In this document: positions 44,201-51,972 of the stretch, piece by piece
How positions within the stretch are numbered: position 1 is the stretch's first letter
How the letters are laid out: each line of letters starts with the position of its first letter
Assembly: GCA_946408825.1 (NCBI GenBank)
Contig: CAMJTU010000016.1
Span: 1-64,000, forward strand
Length of the DNA: 64,000 nucleotides
DNA from: an uncultured Planctomycetaceae bacterium
GTDB lineage: Bacteria > Planctomycetota > Planctomycetia > Pirellulales > Thermoguttaceae
Direction: 5' to 3'
Notes under the pieces: generated by a model
The model's database searches: none
The model's input: the letters and a program-made list of their open reading frames with translations, nothing else
What the model was told of the DNA's origin: nothing
Program-made: the position numbers and the translations under genes

Positions 44201-47124
44201 AGACGAAAACGACCGCCGTTTTCGACCTTAACGCGCTCCCAGACGACGAGACGATCGGCGTGCGTTTAGAGCGTTTTGCGCCCACGACGACCGAGACGAC
44301 GACTTGCGTCTTTTCTCCCGCGTCCGTCAAGGTTGATTTTGCCGTCGAATTAGAGGCTGATTCCGACGTATTCCGGCTTCAGTTCGACGTTCCGAAACCT
44401 TTCGTCGTCGATACGGTTTCCGTTTCGGACGAGCAGGGCGCGCTTTTCGCGGGAATGACGCAGACGCTTTCCGACGACGGTCTCGCTCTTGATTTCGAGA
44501 CCGCGCTCCGCGGAAAGAATACGATCAAAATCTCCGGTCGCGCGAAAAGTCCCGTCGATCGCGACGCGCCGTTCCCGCTTCTGACGGTTCGTAACGCCGC
44601 GCCGAAGCAACGTTTCGTTCGCGTTTACTGCGAGCCGAACGTCGTCCTTGAATGGAAGGATTTTCCGCCCGAATGGACTCCGCTTGACCGCGAGTTTTTC
44701 GCGAAGTTGGGCGAGGAACCGGAAGACGCGCGTCCCGTCGAGGTTTACGACGCGGGAGGCGTAGCGCCGGTCGACGCTGAAGAGAGCGCCGGTTCTGAAC
44801 AGGAAGGGGACGCCGCGAACGATTCTTCGACGTCGGAACCTGCGACGGCTCCTCAAACGCCGAAGCCTGTCGTCGTCGCGCGGATTAACGCGCCCGTCGT
44901 CTCCGGACTTGAACGTCTTTTCCTCTATCCGTACGGCGAATTATCGGAACGTCGCAGGGACGACGACGTATGGAAAGCCGCGTATCAGCTGCGATTCCAT
45001 GTTGAAAGCGGTCGTCTCGACCAGATATACGTCGCCGCCGACAACCTTTTTACGGTCGATCCGCTTCCGACGACGTCGATTTTCGTCGCGACGGAAACGA
45101 CGGCGCCAAGCGGCGTTAAAGCGCTTCTCTTTACTCCGAAGCGACCGCTGACCTCAGAGGACGGCGAACTCGAACTGTTCTTTACCGCGACGTTCAAGAA
45201 TGACCCGTACGGCGTCTGCCTGCCGCGATTCCAGACGATTCCCTCGTCCCTCTATGAGGATTATTCGAGCGTCGTACGCGCCGCGTATCTCGCGACGCTC
45301 CACGGACGAACCCCGATCGCGTGGACGATCCGCAATATGCGCCGCGAAAACGATCCTTTGCTGGAGTATGAACGCGCGCGCGGAGAGCTTCTTAACGGTC
45401 TGACGCCCGGCGCTCGTTCGATGGCGGTCAACGGCGCCATGCGGACGGGAACCGACTCCGACGAACAGAGCGGCGGCGAGGAGAACGTCGCCCCTGCGGC
45501 GGAGACCGTCCCGACGCGACTCGACGCGCCGTTCCCCGCCGTCGTCGAGCAGGCGACGCGCGTTGGAAACGTCTACTTCGAACGGTTTGCGCTCGAGGAA
45601 AACGCGTCTGCTCGTCTCTCGTCGCAGAACGACGGAATGACGGTCGAACTCGCTCGGTATTCGTTCTTTGTCAACGAACAACGTGAGATTTTCGGCGCCG
45701 CGGTCTTTATGGTCAAGCCGGGCGCGAGCGAGAGTTGCGTCGTCGTGGCGCCGCCGGGATACCATGTTTTAGAGGCGCGCGTGAACGGCGCGAGGCGTCT
45801 TGTCGAACGCGCGCCGGAAGACGCCTCGACGAGAACAGAGGACGAGCTTGACGGCGCCGCCCCAGACGACGCGAACGTCGGTTTCGCCGGCGATTTGAAC
45901 ACGTCGGACGAGACGCGCTGGCTTGTCGAACTCGACGGTTCTCCTTATGTTAAACGGCTTGAAATCTCGTTCCAGGCGTCGGGAAAGCAGGCGCTAACCA
46001 AAAAAACAAAGCGTGGCGAACGGTTTGATCTCGATTTTCTCAGACTTGAGTCCGTCGACGTCGAGCGTGTTCTTTGGATCTGCGCGTTTGAGGATTTTGA
46101 CTCGCAAAACCGAGAATCGCGGTGGACGGTCTCGCAGCGTTCTCTCATTCTGTCCGACGGCGATCCCGCGACAAACGTCGTTTCGCGCGACGTTACGCCT
46201 GCGAGGTTGAACCAGTCCGGCGGCGCGCTGCGGCGCGTCGGTCTTGAGGACGCCGCCGCGTTGCTCAACGCTTACGCGAGCGATTACGCGCAGCTTTCCG
46301 GCTCGCAGAGCGACGATCTTGAACGCATGCGCGCCAGATGGCTTGCCGCGTGGCGCGACCGCGTCGCGACGACGGCGTCCTTCGTCGTCACGAGGCAAAA
46401 CGACGCGTCGGCGGCGGCCCTTCAAGATTCGCTCCCGCGCGCAATCGTCGTCGTAAACAACGGCGAAATTCTCGCCCCCGATCAGGTCGACGCGAATTTT
46501 CCGATTCCCAATTGGAACGTCGCGAGAATCGGCGAGATTGAGTCTCTTAAAGAACGCGTTTTCGAATCGCTCCAAGACGAATCGGGAACGTTCCAGGCTC
46601 AAGAAGGCGCGGGCGGCGCGAGTTCCCAGAGTCTTTGGACGCTCCAGGTCGCGTCTTACGCGAAGATTCTGCTCGGGTCGACAAATGAACGCGTTGTGAG
46701 AATTGAGATCGTCGCCAAACCGAAGGCGTTTGATTTTCTGGCGTCGCCTTACGCCGCCGCCGTTTTTCTCCTCATGGCGACCGCGGCGCTGTTGCAACTG
46801 CTCGACAAACGGCGTCAAAACAGGGGGATTAGAAGCTTCGTGCATGTGTTGTTCATGCTGGTTTGGACCGGCTGTTTCTTCCTCTTCGGCTGGGAGCTTG
46901 TCGCGTTGATCGGCGCGCTGTTTGTCGCGATCGTTCCGACGCTCTGGAGTTCGTGGCAATCTCGACGCGCGAACCTCGCGACGAAAAACGGACCCGCGCC
47001 CTCCTCTGAACTTTCCGGCGCCGTCGCGCCGCCGTCGGCCGAAACTTCCTCGTTCATCGAAACGGAAGACGAATCGGCAAATCAAATCGCCGACAAGAAC
47101 GCCTCCGAAAACGTCGTCGATTGA
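38293..47124 (+). CDS. Giant envelope protein, modules B and C fused (2943 residues)
   Basis: One uninterrupted frame of 8.8 kb, unrecognised. A signal peptide (LFLCALCAAIAVANVQILFG) opens module B, with YRYWMAPAASIDHWPWGDGK as marker and a beta-rich ectodomain to about residue 1410. Membrane helices near 1419-1437 (VLLALEFFGFVAFVVSFW), 1444-1460 and 1465-1485 close that module. After a linker, a second signal-like helix near 1541-1565 (TTAAALLAVLLLLAGVAAFT) opens module C, with YYWIDSDFYEIV as marker and another ectodomain of about 1200 residues. The chain closes with helices near 2817-2836 and 2848-2885 and a polar tail. Each half thus repeats the layout of the preceding gene. It looks like a fusion of two tandem paralogues. 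Start codon has only a weak GGA upstream. Confidence 0.72.
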   Translation: MTTKRSTLFLCALCAAIAVANVQILFGQDQSVRVTDGVASSANETPTPRTTSEVGSTGAEGQEVASPVSAAPDSAERPSPREPVFSGYRYWMAPAASIDHWPWGDGKYLPIPSSAFKEWLQTTNRRAALQDYVDGLRFSGVVSTLRLSASFVGETLEGTGLLTSSAFSIHDEEDDESSFLATPPLQSFGLAIAFPKEDATDLANAPATYPDGGVYLPDADGEVRKFQWSQRGKRDASGALYYDFDFHSFLRVELVVATSKFDVLTASGGLVTPILAPDPNEFGVATGQDARFWRVSFHGTSKARVTIATEQTETAENSTRPLGFRQESSYRASLSGVDLTTRFEFDRAPSRLGEATLVLDPTLALLTLEWGSVSIRPISSTVADDGTTRVRLRVPANLANDASASLRATLFCPIWFGERRLPSARLEADSLLWRESLVRLTVSAPLTASSYQLDNAVQTRDANRARAEGASYATFKLFDSRGGVRLTLRRTSVAPPFDSATDCYFATNEVSAKTTLFFNFDGYDRNRVTLPIANGWDVDSVQTAQPDGAVWSRGVDAAGRPTIALSFKNPPVPSQSTRVTISARYVAPFEEQTPVDRFCPIDLQNSLRGAHALSLRTDSSSQIRYTTRSGKPFVPSKTAPDFVFNESLLREATPLAPGGARLWLGDQTVGAYATLESARSNYSVEASCACVLDEDAFNETWRLHCVPASGTRVDRLVFFIAAPENERSSHGYTVASGLDWTWSTSTDPSRRFEASLLTPEETVALRAPENADAYEINLATSRSVPFDINVFCTAPATREIQVPLMFFPDAANQSVEVVVESNSSAVFKTRGEAVVESTVPASKSNDSWLFKKAFRYDPTALFGASVESESTPKEGDEASDASEDGEQNALAALATNGVTTPRLELVVLQRSRVDDGEGAATPLNSLCWFQNYDSYYQIDGTVQNHATFYLENRGRDSFRICMTIPWNGKDKHDADESYDDFMTPDPWRDEAYRQVDFFTGALDPTVEWIYVGHGPVYDSINGVWADGRRTPWTLWKAPSAPGEPERYVVDVRLLVKRRYERVDIEFRDAFSRRLSGSRRVAPIQLECDAPTLSGVWNAIFPPQFQTRRSYFQQDDVNGGVVRRLSSFADAFFFSTRRRNEIEALGKRFASRLGDEFALRLAIGEARRDEAWRAQKNEDAGKNEEKPTDSNEQNGGDANSTPATTVAKTERLAPALDTFRLDAPTWGDVLGSSTIISALFAPEASDTSDSDSGSVVGSAFGRLETVQRTPTFLIDRYALVSAGVSPSMTLPTVEGKTPEERANRLLEVANLKILIVTPELALATTGDALVRQFGSEYITLCGSSICAPASRSVARKALDEILDPSVRRFVAPDDWRSLVEAANPWVVTKNGESDFDVARGWSFVAVPIGRASEGVYVVNRYVLLALEFFGFVAFVVSFWRRKSRSPRFLLGTIGVCLAIACPAQYEVAFLTRGVLYGALCLFVFRLFDTSPSKSTPRPPARNAAEDVDESYSTAGYVDFARMSPEELHYLQHGPTISPDRKGAVALTTAAALLAVLLLLAGVAAFTRAAFGADPPSTTQTASVPSANSSSSGVAVKNEPSKSDASPQTSRGSQEDATYQEPRRVFVPIDDNQAPTGDYYWIDSDFYEIVRSDLRDKPRERSWRIVDALYQGVVNYNSFSGTTSLFTLTATYTVVTESSNVTIALPAVQLASEGGARFDRQTVPFSYNEEGTEIIFDVQSEPGVHSFELSLVPPQFFETTSRLAIPILPVASARLDLDVSVDAPELDAPGAVGKIVRTPRRFVAELGPISQLVITKATPSERSENVEIDVEQYFLARPRATQTDVRALFRRQATGGKIQALEIDCDPAFSYSGYCRCDASEIESIDPPTPTNPSMRVVFKEPISGAFSLNVDFVARGFSGVGRVPFPKIAIRDARIVRNLFALSPDQGVACDASFASPELAAAFQSAWGTLETKTTAVFDLNALPDDETIGVRLERFAPTTTETTTCVFSPASVKVDFAVELEADSDVFRLQFDVPKPFVVDTVSVSDEQGALFAGMTQTLSDDGLALDFETALRGKNTIKISGRAKSPVDRDAPFPLLTVRNAAPKQRFVRVYCEPNVVLEWKDFPPEWTPLDREFFAKLGEEPEDARPVEVYDAGGVAPVDAEESAGSEQEGDAANDSSTSEPATAPQTPKPVVVARINAPVVSGLERLFLYPYGELSERRRDDDVWKAAYQLRFHVESGRLDQIYVAADNLFTVDPLPTTSIFVATETTAPSGVKALLFTPKRPLTSEDGELELFFTATFKNDPYGVCLPRFQTIPSSLYEDYSSVVRAAYLATLHGRTPIAWTIRNMRRENDPLLEYERARGELLNGLTPGARSMAVNGAMRTGTDSDEQSGGEENVAPAAETVPTRLDAPFPAVVEQATRVGNVYFERFALEENASARLSSQNDGMTVELARYSFFVNEQREIFGAAVFMVKPGASESCVVVAPPGYHVLEARVNGARRLVERAPEDASTRTEDELDGAAPDDANVGFAGDLNTSDETRWLVELDGSPYVKRLEISFQASGKQALTKKTKRGERFDLDFLRLESVDVERVLWICAFEDFDSQNRESRWTVSQRSLILSDGDPATNVVSRDVTPARLNQSGGALRRVGLEDAAALLNAYASDYAQLSGSQSDDLERMRARWLAAWRDRVATTASFVVTRQNDASAAALQDSLPRAIVVVNNGEILAPDQVDANFPIPNWNVARIGEIESLKERVFESLQDESGTFQAQEGAGGASSQSLWTLQVASYAKILLGSTNERVVRIEIVAKPKAFDFLASPYAAAVFLLMATAALLQLLDKRRQNRGIRSFVHVLFMLVWTGCFFLFGWELVALIGALFVAIVPTLWSSWQSRRANLATKNGPAPSSELSGAVAPPSAETSSFIETEDESANQIADKNASENVVD

Positions 47125-47171
47125 CGCTTTGACGGCGGCGCGCGACGGGCGCGGAATGGAGCCTTCGTCGC

Positions 47172-47199
47172 TTGACGTCGGAACGTCTTTCGTTATAAT
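47172..47199 (+). promoter_or_regulatory. Near-consensus sigma-70 promoter
   Basis: TTGACG (47172-47177), a 16-base spacer and a perfect TATAAT (47194-47199), 48 bases after the stop of the giant gene. It points to the repeat-protein gene at 47551, leaving about 345 untranslated bases. Confidence 0.72.
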
Positions 47200-47550
47200 G
47201 CAACGGATATTTTGCGTAGCTTGTCTGCTTTCCTAGCGCGCTTAGGAAGACGGAGGCTTCGCGATTTTGAAGAATCGGCTCCCCCGACGCTCACGCGCTT
47301 AGAAATTGCCCCGTCGATTATACGTTGACTTCAACCTTGACGACGTGCGACGCAGTTTGCGGCGGTTGACCCAAGACGGCTGTTTACGTCGCTTTTGATC
47401 AATAGAGATTCGTCGCGCCTCTTCGAATATGATTCCCCAAAATACTAGAGTGGATCGCGTTTGACGAACGCGTCCTCGCGTTCGCAATCGGCGCCGCAGA
47501 ACCGCGCCCTGCGACTCCGCGACAATGGAAAACGGAAACAATAATTTAAC
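47200..47550 (+). other. Long leader or small-RNA candidate
   Basis: No coding frame with a ribosome site is visible in these 351 bases. A small hairpin (TTCCTA and TAGGAA around GCGCGCT) sits near 47232-47248, shortly after the promoter. There is no T-run terminator, so a long 5' untranslated leader is more likely than a separate RNA. No known riboswitch is recognised. Confidence 0.3.
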
Positions 47551-49824
47551 ATGACTCGTGAGAAGAAAAATAGCGATTGGGACGATCTGAAATTTATGCT
47601 TGACCTCCCTCAAGACGCCGAGCAAGATTCGTCGCCAACCGAGTCTGCTTCCGAACCCGTTTCTGAATCCGTTTTTTCTGAATCGACCGTCGAATCGGAG
47701 ACCTCCGAGACGAGCGAAGTCGGGATTATGAAAACGGACGAACAGTCGGAAGTCGTCGATCTTTCCGACGGCGTTGAAACGACCGTCGCCGACGAAAACG
47801 TCGTCGCTCAAGACAAAGCGGCCGACGACGCGGCGTCGGAGAAGAAAGAGAAAAAAGCGTCTGCTAAAAGCGCCGAGAAGGACGCGGAAGTGAAGAAACC
47901 CCGCGCGACTCGAGCGAGCAAGAAGGACGCCGCGGAAGACGAGAGCGTCAAGCCCGCGCCCAAACGCGCGCGCGGACGGCGACCCGCCGCGTCTGAGAAG
48001 GAACTTGAGGTCAGCAAGACCTTTGGCGACGTGATTTCGCAGATCGCAAGCGTCGCGAAGGGGAAGCGTTCCTCGAAGAAATCCGCGCCCGTCGAATCTG
48101 AACCGCTTGCCGAGGCGTCCGCAGACCTTGAAAATCTCCCGTCCGTCGACGAATTCGACGCCGGTCAGACGCAGGCGGAGCCCAAGACGCCTGATTCGAC
48201 CGACGACGTCGTTTTTGAGGCTCCGGCGACCGCAGACGCGCCGACCCTTCCTTCGCCCGAGGAACCTGCCCGTTACGAGACGGACGAGGATGTGTTTTTG
48301 GCGTACATCCGAGATTGTGGGGTGAAGGAAGAACCTGAGCGCACAAAACCTGTCGTCGACGACTCGTTGCCAGACGACTTTTGGTCGGTTTTTGATTCCG
48401 ACGCCGAACAGGAGAACCTCGACGACATCCTGTGGAACTCTAAAAAAGAGGACTCTGAACAAGTCGAGCCGACGGAACCTTTTGAAGAAGCGATCAACGC
48501 TGAAGAAGATTTTGTCGACGCTTCGGAACTTCCCAGTTTAAAAGAAGATAAAAAAGTCGATTTCTGGAATCTTGACGAAGAGGTTGACGGAACGGAGAAT
48601 TTTGCGGTCGCCGAAGAGTCTTCCGAAGCTGGAGAACAGCCGCAGGCAAAAGAAAACGACCAGGACGATTTCTGGGGATTTGACGATTCGCTCGAGATTT
48701 CTTGGGGCGTCTCCCCCGTCTCAAACGTCGAGGAACGCTCCGAGCCGGTTCAGGACGACGTAGACGTCGAAGAACAGGACTCAGAATCTGAGGAATCTGA
48801 AGCAGAGTCTTGCGAGCGTCTTCCCGAAACGGAAGAAAGCGTCGTCGACGTTCCCGAGCCTGTAGAGAATAAGCCTGTAACCGTCGACGAGGTCAACTTT
48901 GACAATCCCGACGATCTCAGTTCCTTCTTCTCCTTCTCTTCGAGCGACGATTTGGGATTTACGCCCCGTAAACAGTCGTCGACAAAACCTTCCCGCGAGA
49001 AGTCCGGAAAAACTCCGAAACGCGACGCCGAAGCGGCCCGTCCTGAGAAGAAGCCTGCGACGGCGGAACGCGAATTCGTAGAAACGGATTCCGCGGTTTC
49101 GAGCGACGTCCGCGAAGCGCGCGATAGTCGCCGTCGCGATTTCGACGAGGTTGAAGAACTTCGCGAACCCAGATCGACGCGCAACGCCCGCCGTCGCGAT
49201 TTTGAGGACGTGGAAGAACCCCGTGAAACTCGGTCGCCGCGCGACAATCGCCGTCGTAGTTTCGAAGAAGTCGAAGAGCCGCGTCAGGCTCGTCCTTCGC
49301 GCGATAGCCGTCGCCGCGATTATGAGAACGTCGAGGAGCCGCGCGAAGCGCGTTCGGCGCGCAACAACCGTCGCCGCGACTTCGACGAAGAGGAAGAACC
49401 TCGCGAAACCCGCGCGCCGCGCAATAATCGTCGCCGTGATTACGAGGACGTTGAAGAACTGCTTGAAGTTCGTCCTTCACGCGACAGTCGCCGCCGAGAT
49501 TACGACGAGGTCGAAGAGCCGCGTCAGGCCCGTCCTTCGCGCGACTTCCGTCGCCGCAATCGCGACGAGGTCGAAGAGCCCCGTGAAACTCGAACGTCGC
49601 GCGACAACCGCCGACGCGATTACGAGGAAGTCGAAGAACCTCGTGAAACTCGAACGCCGCGCGACAACCGTCGCCGTAGCGCAAACGCGCCGGCCGAATC
49701 CGCGAAGGAGACGGACGTCGAGCGCAAGCCGGAGCGTATCCTTCCGTCTTGGGACGAGGCGATCGGTTACGTCGTCAATTTCAACCTTTCGCGGCGTATG
49801 CATCGCGGACGCGGCGGCAAATGA
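47551..49824 (+). CDS. Acidic protein with 20-residue Arg/Glu repeats
   Basis: A 757-residue hydrophilic protein of unknown function. Residues 1-525 are rich in Glu, Asp, Ser and Val and look disordered, with a lysine-rich patch near 90-140 (KKEKKASAKSAEKDAEVKK) and several W-x-x-x-D-x elements (DDFWSVFD, DDFWGFDDS). Residues 527-706 hold nine units of the type RRRDFDEVEEPRETRxxRDN, alternating basic and acidic blocks. The last 30 residues (SWDEAIGYVVNFNLSRRMHR, then GRGGK) are unlike the rest: a short helix then RG-rich tail, as seen in RNA-binding or condensate-forming proteins. No membrane segment. A role in RNA handling is a guess from charge pattern. Its own promoter and terminator make it monocistronic. 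Confidence 0.78.
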   Translation: MTREKKNSDWDDLKFMLDLPQDAEQDSSPTESASEPVSESVFSESTVESETSETSEVGIMKTDEQSEVVDLSDGVETTVADENVVAQDKAADDAASEKKEKKASAKSAEKDAEVKKPRATRASKKDAAEDESVKPAPKRARGRRPAASEKELEVSKTFGDVISQIASVAKGKRSSKKSAPVESEPLAEASADLENLPSVDEFDAGQTQAEPKTPDSTDDVVFEAPATADAPTLPSPEEPARYETDEDVFLAYIRDCGVKEEPERTKPVVDDSLPDDFWSVFDSDAEQENLDDILWNSKKEDSEQVEPTEPFEEAINAEEDFVDASELPSLKEDKKVDFWNLDEEVDGTENFAVAEESSEAGEQPQAKENDQDDFWGFDDSLEISWGVSPVSNVEERSEPVQDDVDVEEQDSESEESEAESCERLPETEESVVDVPEPVENKPVTVDEVNFDNPDDLSSFFSFSSSDDLGFTPRKQSSTKPSREKSGKTPKRDAEAARPEKKPATAEREFVETDSAVSSDVREARDSRRRDFDEVEELREPRSTRNARRRDFEDVEEPRETRSPRDNRRRSFEEVEEPRQARPSRDSRRRDYENVEEPREARSARNNRRRDFDEEEEPRETRAPRNNRRRDYEDVEELLEVRPSRDSRRRDYDEVEEPRQARPSRDFRRRNRDEVEEPRETRTSRDNRRRDYEEVEEPRETRTPRDNRRRSANAPAESAKETDVERKPERILPSWDEAIGYVVNFNLSRRMHRGRGGK
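49129..49668 (+). repeat. Nine 60-bp tandem repeats inside the gene
   Basis: Nine units in exact 60-base (20-codon) register, each starting with a CGC-CGT-CGC type Arg triplet. A partial tenth unit begins at 49669. Third positions vary between units while the charge pattern is kept, so the array is old or selected at protein level. It is coding, not a CRISPR. Confidence 0.95.
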
Positions 49825-49866
49825 TTCTCTTATCGCAGAGATAAGAAACGAACAGGTCTAAAGAAG

Positions 49867-49900
49867 AACGCGCTCCTCTCTTCAGGGGAGCGCGTTTTTT
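49867..49900 (+). terminator. Rho-independent terminator of the repeat-protein gene
   Basis: AACGCGCTCC (49867-49876) pairs with GGAGCGCGTT (49887-49896), followed by a run of T to 49900. It lies between convergent genes; the minus side is flanked by TTCTTCTT and may help the rubrerythrin transcript too. Confidence 0.9.
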
Positions 49901-49997
49901 ATGCGCGACAGGCTCCGTAGAGACAGGCCGCCGGACGCGAACAAATCGCGCGCGACGGCGTCACGAAGCGTTGCGAATCGCCGGGCGGCGACGAAGA

Positions 49998-50552
49998 TCA
50001 ATAGTTTTCCGCCGTGATTTCAAAGTAGCTTTGCGGATGAGCGCAGGTCGGGCAGACGTCGGGAGCTTTCGTTCCGACGACGATATGACCGCAGTTGCGG
50101 CATTCCCAGACCTTAACTTCGCTTTTCTCGAAAACTTGCTGAGCGAGCACGTTCTTGAGGAGCGCGCGGTAACGTTCTTCATGTCGCTTTTCGATCGCCG
50201 CGACAAGGCGGAACTTCTTGGCGAGTTCGTCGAATCCTTCGGCTTCCGCCGTTTTGGCGAACCCCTCGTACATATCGGTCCATTCGAAGTTTTCGCCGTC
50301 GGCGGCCGCTTCAAGATTCTGCGCGGTGTCGCCGATTCCCTTAAGTTCTTTGAGCCACATCTTAGCGTGCTCTTTTTCGTTGTCCGCCGTCTTGTGGAAG
50401 ATCGCGGAAATCTGCTCAAAACCTTCTTTTTTGGCGACAGACGCGAAATACGTGTACTTGTTGCGAGCCTGAGACTCGCCCGCAAACGCCGCTTCAAGGT
50501 TTTTTTCGGTCTGCGTTCCAGCGTATGGATTCTTCTTTTCGTTTTCGCTCAT
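49998..50552 (-). CDS. Rubrerythrin
   Basis: Di-iron NADH peroxidase that removes hydrogen peroxide in anaerobes. The ferritin-like domain shows [50 protein letters not shown] and [10 protein letters not shown], supplying the Glu and His iron ligands. The C-terminal rubredoxin domain has C-x-x-C in [12 protein letters not shown] and C-x-x-C in [14 protein letters not shown]. At 184 residues it is close to the usual 190. AAGGAG precedes the ATG by eight bases. Its presence suggests an anaerobic or microaerophilic lifestyle, matching the fumarase and menaquinone genes. A single gene with convergent and codirectional neighbours, no operon. Confidence 0.95.
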   Translation of the reverse strand: MSENEKKNPYAGTQTEKNLEAAFAGESQARNKYTYFASVAKKEGFEQISAIFHKTADNEKEHAKMWLKELKGIGDTAQNLEAAADGENFEWTDMYEGFAKTAEAEGFDELAKKFRLVAAIEKRHEERYRALLKNVLAQQVFEKSEVKVWECRNCGHIVVGTKAPDVCPTCAHPQSYFEITAENY

Positions 50553-50708
50553 GGGTTTTCTCCTTCTTTGCGCTCGATAGCGCGAGGGGCGGATTTTCAG
50601 GTGTGTCGAACGCTCTCGCGCCGTTTGACGTCAGATATTGTACCGCAAAAACGCCGTTTGGCTACAGAGGCGTTGTTTTTGACGTTTTTCGAGGCAGGCG
50701 CTGAGGCG

Positions 50709-51923
50709 TCAGAACTTCTTATTGAGTCCCGCGAAGAACAGATAGGCGACGTAATCGTCGGCAAATTCGACGTCATATTGGAAGTAGAGGTCGAGCGTTT
50801 GACGCATGGCGGCCTCGAGACCGCCGCCGAGGTCAAGCCGGTCGCGCGCCATTCGATGGGCGCCGTGCCGGAAGGCGACGGGGAAGGGCGTCGAATCGCC
50901 GATCGTGTAGACGTCGCGGCTGCCGAATTCGTGAGCCCACGTCGCGAGCAAATAAGGCTTTAGCGTCGCGAGAAGCGCCTCGTGCTCCCAGCTGAAGCGC
51001 GAACCGATTTTCAGTCGATAAGAGGCGTCGGAGAAGTCGGACGCGAACCCCTTTGCCGTCAGATATTTTTCCGCTTTTTTCGGCTCGTTGAGATTGAGAA
51101 CTCGCATATTGACGATCGGTTCTATGCGCGTATATCCTTGGTCGAAACGCGCGCCGAACTGTACGTCAAAGAGCCATTGCGACGTTGTGAAAATATTGTA
51201 CGAACGATCCGAAAGGAGCCGTTGTCGTTGCCAGTTGCGCGCCCAGCCGAGGGACGCGTCGATCCGCCACAGCGCGTCGAAAACGCTGAAATGAAGATAG
51301 CCCGCAAACGTGCTGAGCGACGTTTTATAAACGCCGCCCGAGCGCGGTTTGACGTTCGTCGAACCTCCGTGCAGTCCGTAGCCGACGATTCCATGATTGA
51401 AAAGATTCCAGTCCGTTCCGAACCCGCCGCCCCATGAATCGACGGTGAAGCCCGGCTTGTCGGCGGCGGCGTTCTGCGCCGACTGATCGCCCCAACCTCC
51501 GAGCCCGTACGCGAAGAACCGGCGACCGTACGGCGCGATTGCGAGCGTCGACACGGCGCCGCCGCGATAGATTGTTTCAAGGGGCGCGCATGACTCGTCT
51601 GAGACGATAGGGACGGGGGCCGCGAAAGCCGGAAAAGGTGCGTCGTCGTATGACGCGACCAGGCTCGGCGTCAGATCGAACGCTTCGAGTCCGTTCAGAA
51701 GAAGCTCGTCGAAGGGGCGCGGGAAAGAGCAGGGGGACGGCGACGCGGACGAATTGAGCGCGGGCGGGAGTTCGACGGACGCGTCGAGCCAGCGCCATCG
51801 TCCCTGATCGCGAGAGAACGAATCGCCGTCGGCGCATTTTCCGACGGAATCGACGAGAAGGAGACAAAGGACTCCCAGAACGGCGTAAACGAGGGGCGGG
51901 CAATTCATACGCGCTCGTTTCAC
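50709..51923 (-). CDS. Outer-membrane autotransporter-barrel-like protein
   Basis: A signal peptide (PPLVYAVLGVLCLLLVDSVG) precedes about 60 residues without clear structure, then a region of alternating aromatic and small residues ending in F: FFAYGLGGWGDQ, HGIVGYGLHGGSTN, TFAGYLHFSVFDALWRIDASL, FSWEHEALLATLKPYLLATW and FFAGLNKKF. The pattern fits a beta barrel of the autotransporter type (PF03797). No passenger domain is visible, so it may be a stand-alone barrel or a truncated form. The start is GTG at 51923 with GAGG upstream; the ATG five codons later is an alternative. In a planctomycete an outer-membrane barrel is reasonable. Export partner or substrate is unknown. Confidence 0.7.
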   Translation of the reverse strand: MKRARMNCPPLVYAVLGVLCLLLVDSVGKCADGDSFSRDQGRWRWLDASVELPPALNSSASPSPCSFPRPFDELLLNGLEAFDLTPSLVASYDDAPFPAFAAPVPIVSDESCAPLETIYRGGAVSTLAIAPYGRRFFAYGLGGWGDQSAQNAAADKPGFTVDSWGGGFGTDWNLFNHGIVGYGLHGGSTNVKPRSGGVYKTSLSTFAGYLHFSVFDALWRIDASLGWARNWQRQRLLSDRSYNIFTTSQWLFDVQFGARFDQGYTRIEPIVNMRVLNLNEPKKAEKYLTAKGFASDFSDASYRLKIGSRFSWEHEALLATLKPYLLATWAHEFGSRDVYTIGDSTPFPVAFRHGAHRMARDRLDLGGGLEAAMRQTLDLYFQYDVEFADDYVAYLFFAGLNKKF

Positions 51924-51972
51924 GATTCTGGATCCTCGTAAATGGGAGTCGACGATTATCGATTCGCGACGG

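Noticed and set aside
47299..48462. 387-residue minus-strand frame covering the leader and the start of the repeat-protein gene
   Set aside because: Arg/Phe/Gly-rich complement of an acidic coding region, without ribosome site or domain.
49129..49668. CRISPR-like 60-bp repeats
   Set aside because: No unique spacers, continuous reading frame and codon-level variation; no cas genes seen.
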